The notes under the pieces: model-generated
Told to the model about the DNA's origin: nothing
The model's input: only the letters and a program-made list of their open reading frames with translations
Database searches by the model: none
Shown here: positions 59,158 through 64,000 of the stretch, one piece after another
Layout: every line of letters begins with the position of its first letter
How positions within the stretch are numbered: position 1 is the stretch's first letter
Position numbers and translations under genes: made by a program
Assembly: GCA_947685225.1 (NCBI GenBank)
Contig: CANTUV010000051.1
Span: 1,674,001-1,738,000 of the forward strand
Direction of reading: 5' to 3'
DNA from: Garcia nutans
Lineage: Eukaryota > Streptophyta > Magnoliopsida > Malpighiales > Euphorbiaceae
DNA: 64,000 nucleotides

Positions 59158-59718
59158 GGGGGTTAGAGTGTAGTTTATTAATAGTCTTGATATAGCACCA
59201 TATGCATGCATATCATTACATCATTATATCTTTTGTACATCATAAATGTATATGTGTTTTGTCTGGTATTATTTATGATAGTTTGCTATTAAATTGGTTA
59301 TTGGAAGACGTTTTTAAAAATCTTGGTTTGTTGAAATCGGATGTTATTCTTGAATAAGTCTGGGTTGTTGGTATAATGATGAGTATCATATGGATAAGTG
59401 TTATATTAGTAATGGTTTTGGTTGATTTGGGTTTGACTTGAACACTTGAGTTTTGGCTTTTTGTGATGATTGTGGATGAGTGGAAGTTGAAAAGAAAATG
59501 GTTCTGTTTGATTTTATAATCAACATAACCTGGAGCAAAACTGGAACAGTCTGTAGCGCTTAGTATTATGGGGTTATGGCCTGATCAACCATAACAACAT
59601 GTACTAATTGAGCTATGCTTTCCGGATTTGTGTATAACTTAAAATATAAAAGTGTTTTGATGATGAGTATGTTATTGGGTAAAATTTCGAGGACGAAATT
59701 TGTTTAAGGAGGTTAGAT
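59158..59718 (+). other. Tekay post-pol region and polypurine tract
   Basis: No gene lies in these 561 bp. TTTCGAGGACGAAATT and TTTAAGGAGGTTAGA (59685-59717) form the polypurine-tract cassette next to the LTR. A related cassette occurs exactly 550 bp earlier, overlapping the pol stop (59134-59170). Confidence 0.7.
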
Positions 59719-62700
59719 TGTAAAACCCTTGATTTTTGGGGAAATTGGAGTTAGGGGCAAAATAGTAATTTTGCCTTCAATTCATATTCGGGTGCATTTT
59801 AAGTCGTTTGATACTTATTTTTATATTGGGGTTGACGAAACGGTCATTTTGAGTATAATATTGTGTTTTTGGCTTCGGAAGGTATTTTGGTCATTTTGGC
59901 CATCGAAAAATTTTTGGGTTTCGTTTTGCTGTTTTTGATGTCATTTTGGTGACCATGATGTCATTACGGTTATTTTAAGTATAATTTTGCTAGGGTTTGT
60001 GTTTCGGGAATTTTTCGGGTATTTATTAATTTTTAATTAAAATAAATTAAATTAAATAAATAAATTAAATAATTCTGAAAATAATTGAATTTGGGGTTAG
60101 TTGTAAATTTTTATAAGTTAGTTGGGGTGTTTTTTTGAATTTTTAAAGAGTTTTAGGGTATTTAAAAAAAATTAATCTAGGGGTATATTGGTAATTTATC
60201 ACCTAAAATTTGTATAAATAGGGGTGTTAGGGCACCCATTTGAGTGTCTAAAATTATTTACGCCATCAGAGAGAGAAAGTGTAGAAAATTTAAAATTTTT
60301 CTTCAAAAACATAGTCCCGTCGTTTTGGTCAGTGGGCGCGCGCGTAGCCAGTGTCGTTCGGCGTGTGGGCGTGTCGTTTGGCGCGGAGCTGAGGGCTGGA
60401 GCGTTGTCGTTCGGCGAGCTGGGCGTGTCGTTCGGCGGGCCAGCGCGAAAAGGCACTCTATCGTTTTGGCTTCTGTTTTCTGGCAGCTTTGATATTTGAG
60501 GTTTTTTTTTCAATTTCTTCCAACTTGATGGCATGATTTGTGTTGTTGGATGTTTGTATAATGTTTAGGGTGTTAGAAAATAATATTTTTGATTTATTTC
60601 GATTTTTAATTAATTAAAAATAATTTAAAAGTTGTAGGACGATTTTAGAGGTTCTTGATGTTTAATATTTGATTTGTGAGTTTGAGTTAATGATCTAGTA
60701 TTTTTGGCAATTGTAATCTGTTCTAGGGATGTTATACTTGATTTAGAAATTTATTTTTGAATTTTTCATGTTTGATTTATATTTTTAATTCATTAATAAA
60801 GTGAAAAATTATTTCTGCTGTTGATTACTAATATTTCAGTAACTTTGTCGAATTTTTAAAAATTATTGGTAAATGATCTAGGTCTGAATTTTTGATATGT
60901 TTTAGGATATGATGTTAGGTGTTTATAAAAAAATATTTTGAGGTCTGGTTCAAATGTTTGTGTTTCAAAATAAATTTATTTCTCAACTGCTGCCAGTATG
61001 GTAACTGGTTGTGTGAATCCGTTTTAAAAATTTAATTGAGGGACTTAGAGGTTTCTAAAAATTATGAAATTTTGATATGTTGTTTATTTGGATGTTTTTA
61101 ATCTGGGAAAAATAATTTTGAGTCTGGTTATAATGTTTAGGTTCCAAAATAAATTAAGTATTGGCACTGCTATTGGTTAAGGGTTTTCTAATAATGTCTG
61201 ATTTGAAAATTATTTTGAAGGTCTTAGATGTCTTGAAAAATTATGAAATTTTTATATGTTGTCCATACTGATGTCTATAATATAAGAAAATTATTTGGAT
61301 AATTTTGTGGTAACGAAATGTGAGGGATTTATGATATTTTTGCTGTACTGATTTTTAGTGGTTCAAACAGAACCAGAATATTGTAAAATATTTTTGGGGG
61401 ATCAAATAAATTTGTATTAATCTGAAATTTTTCACACATGTTATTTTGATGTTAGCAAAGCTACTAGAATTTTTCCAGAGTTTTTGAATGATGGAATTAT
61501 TTTCTGGAAATATTTGAATTATAGGGGTGACTTAAGAATTTTATCGGTTTTGGGTGTTGGTATGAATTATGATTTTTGCATAGGGAATGATATGATATTA
61601 TTTGATAAATGAGTTATAAAAATTGGGATGAGGTTCTGGTTCTAATAAATTTTAATTAATTGATTGATTTTATATTTTTGTGGTGCGATCGGTTTAACCA
61701 TTGGGTTGAACCATAATTTTGAGTTGAGTCGGATTGATTTTTTATTTTGGATTATCTTGGTTAATTGTTGGTTAAATATTGGTCTTTTTGCATTCATAAC
61801 ATGCATTGCATCCCTCATGATAGATGAGATAGTGGGTTTGATTGGATTATATAATTATCTTTCTTTAGGCAATAATCCGGCTGAAGCTCGAGGTCAATAG
61901 GTTGTGAGGATTTGGCTAAGCTTTCTTTGGATACCAAGTAAGTTCATGGGTGTATGTGTATTGTTTGTGATGTGCTACTTGCTAATTAAACTATTATATC
62001 TATATAACCCTTCGAATATACTATTCTTTCTAATTTCGATATATTATCCTTTCTTGCCCTAGCCTTGCATGTGAATAGGAGACAGAGAAACTTGTATGCT
62101 ATTTGCTAAATGCTTTGATGTGATATTGAATATTTTTGTGATGTGCGATGGTGTGTCTAATGGGGACGGAGGATGTTGATTGTGATTATGGAGATTATTT
62201 TATATATCGATATCGATCTTGTTCTTGGGGCTTATGCCTACTTGCTCTTGGGGCCACGTGCCTACTTGTTCTTGGATATGGTTGGAAGAGGAGGATGTTA
62301 TATTTTGTAGACCCCGATACACCATCATGTATGTGATTATTGTGGATGTTTACTTGATAAATATTACTTGTTAAATTGTATTAGTGTTTCTCTGCCTCTC
62401 ATGAGCTTACTAAGCGTATTTATATCGCTCACACCCTTATAGATTGACTTGCAGGTGGAAGTTACATTCCTTAGTGAGCTCGGTCGTCCTCCTTGTGATT
62501 TTTCTAGTTGGTTGTGAATTTTGGTTCGTCTGCATATTTCTTTACTCCATAGAGATTTCTGGATATTTTTGGGCGGACCGTGTCCTAACCCTTTTTCTTG
62601 TAATAAGGAGTAGTCTGTTTCTTTGCATTTAGTTTGAGTTTTAGTTATTGAACTTGATTTTAAATAGTATTATTTTTTTATTGATAACTTGATTTTGGAA

Positions 62701-62816
62701 TAAATTTATTGAACTTAGTAATTTTGTACTATAATAATAAATTTAATTTAGGCTTGTAAGGTTGTACTTAGGTATAGCCTTACGCCGGTCCCGGCTCCCC
62801 AGTTTGGGTCGTGACA
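59719..62816 (+). repeat. Tekay 3' LTR
   Basis: 3098 bp, TGTAAAACCC to GTCGTGACA. TATA box at 60213-60221. It differs from the 5' copy at scattered bases, a few percent at most by eye. Confidence 0.92.
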
Positions 62817-63064
62817 GTAGGGTCGCATTTGGTCGAGTTAATTGATAAAATAAAAAATATATATATTTATATATAAATATATAAGAGTTAGTCAGATTTA
62901 AGTTAAAGCGAAAAAATTACCCTAACCCGACCGACCAATCAAATCTAAAATTTTTTAAAAATATAAATATGATTTCATCCGTATATATAACATAAACCGA
63001 CCGAACCCAATTGAAATGTACTAAGTTTAATAGGGTTTGGTTGACTTCGATTTGCATACCCTTC
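62817..63064. mobile_element. Right half of fold-back MITE, with TSD GTAGG
   Basis: It starts with the duplicated GTAGG (62817-62821) and ends CATACCCTTC before TATATAAC (63065-63072). It pairs with the left half at 50556-50857. Confidence 0.55.
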
Positions 63065-63263
63065 TATATAACTAAAGTCAAAGAAGATAACTTATCTCTT
63101 TTTTATATTATTTTTCTTTTTTCACAGCCTATTTAACTATTTATTATTTTTTTAAAAAAAATATGAGCTCGTACCTAAATTTTCTTCTCTACTCTTTCTT
63201 TTCATCATTTTTCTTATTATTTTGATAAGCAAAAACTCATTCACTTAGCTTTCTTTTATCCTA

Positions 63264-63638
63264 ATGATTTTTTTGCAAGTGACATCACGCTTCTTGAAGA
63301 TCAACTTGAAGGATATATTTTCTAACCATCAATTTTTAGGATTAAAAACTCTTGTTGATTTGGCTAAAAAAATGGTTCAGGCAAGAAAAAGTGGAGTCTA
63401 CACATTGATCTTTCGATTATTGAAATTAATATTGCTTTTACTAGTTGCCATAGCTACAGTAAAGAGAACATTTTCTACTATAAAAATTATAAAGAGTCGC
63501 TTATGCAACCGAATGAGAGATTAATTTTTAAATAATTGTTTACTTGTCTACATTGAAAGGAAGACTTTTAATGAAATTAACAATGAGACCATTACTCAAT
63601 ATTTTCAAAAGTTGAAGAATCGTCGTGAACAATTGTAA
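63264..63638 (+). pseudogene. hAT transposase C-terminal relic
   Basis: The frame reads FLGLKTLVDLAKKMVQARKS, then GVYTLIFRLLKLILLLLVAI and ATVKRTFSTIKIIKSRLCNR, the typical hAT C-terminal dimerisation domain. A TAA at 63522-63524 is followed in the same frame by FLNNCLLVYIERKTFNEINN and a tail ending at TAA 63636-63638. Upstream domains are absent, so only the end of the gene is here. The domain resembles the one at 40185-40382. Confidence 0.7.
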
Positions 63639-64000
63639 TATGATAGTTGATAATGAAGGTTTTCAAATTGCAGATTGTACTTTTATCTTTCTTAAAACTA
63701 TTAGTTTGACAATTTGTTCTTATTTGATAATGAGTATACTTTTTATGAAAGTTATATTAGGTTTTTATTATTTCATTACCTTGATACATCTCCCTAAACT
63801 ATTTTTCTAGCTATGCTCTTGTGTATATATATATATATATATTATAAATAGTGTTAGTCTTCATTTATAATATTTTCTCTTTTCCATATTAAGATAATAG
63901 GTTGAATAAATATGATGTTACTGAGGTTTTATATATTAAATCAGTTAATCTCTGTGTTTTCAATATCTATTTTTTATATTTCAGTGTTTTTAATAATTAA
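63639..64000. other. AT-rich end of window
   Basis: No gene seen. A (TA)n tract lies at about 63823-63842. Confidence 0.5.

Larger units (their letters stand above)
50858..62816 (+). mobile_element. Tekay/Del-type Ty3/gypsy chromovirus, structurally complete
   Basis: An 11,959-bp element has LTRs of 3099 and 3098 bp, a TGGTATCAGAGC primer site, gag with zinc knuckle, protease, RT, RNase H, integrase and a C-terminal chromodomain, a polypurine tract and a perfect 5-bp target duplication (GTAGG). LTRs over 3 kb, initiator-Met priming and the chromodomain point to the Tekay (Del) clade. The LTRs are nearly identical by eye, so insertion is recent. The coding region has four point-mutation stops and one or two frameshifts, so it is not autonomous now. 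Confidence 0.9.

Overview
The window is nuclear intergenic DNA from a flowering plant, probably a eudicot. It is very AT-rich, full of plant-type LTR retrotransposons (Athila, Tekay/Del, Ty1/copia), hAT relics and MITEs. I found no host protein gene, tRNA or rRNA gene that I can support. All recognisable coding sequence belongs to transposable elements, and nearly all of it is broken by stops, frameshifts or deletions. The post-pol ORF of one Athila copy is the only long TE gene still open from start to stop.

Layout. 127-3717: candidate solo LTR (minus strand) carrying a 560-bp hAT-type MITE. 3718-5810: no gene, with an LTR-like or leader-like stretch on the minus strand. 5811-34079: an old Ty1/copia element split by a nest. 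Into its RT/RNase H region went an Athila-like Ty3/gypsy element ('A', 8954-32949), and into A went a second member of the same family ('B', 18695-31016, with a perfect 5-bp target duplication GTATG). 34096-35204: hAT transposase relic (minus strand). 35702-38256: second candidate solo LTR. 38580-40385: another hAT relic (plus strand), interrupted by a 735-bp non-autonomous hAT element. 41845-43358: small LTR element without coding capacity (LTRs about 570 bp, decayed initiator-Met primer site, no gag or pol). 43359-50555: AT-rich DNA with a Tourist-like MITE, microsatellites and a 101-bp tandem duplication. 50556-63064: fold-back MITE split by a structurally complete 11.96-kb Tekay/Del chromovirus (50858-62816, TSD GTAGG). 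63264-63638: C-terminal hAT relic.

How it fits together. The nesting gives a relative history: copia is oldest (its LTRs are visibly diverged), then Athila A, then Athila B. The Tekay element came after the MITE it split. Points that stand out are: (1) arrays of GC-rich palindromes (core ACACGGCCGTGT) in the Athila U3, repeated just upstream of the post-pol ORF, where they are followed by a TATA-like box and a CT-rich leader, so an internal promoter is possible; (2) polypurine-tract cassettes present twice in both Athila and Tekay, once after the last ORF and once at the 3' LTR; (3) premature stops that are mostly C-to-T changes, as expected from methylated cytosine decay; (4) a 210-bp in-frame integrase deletion in Athila B. 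Family names rest on motifs read by eye; no database search was possible.
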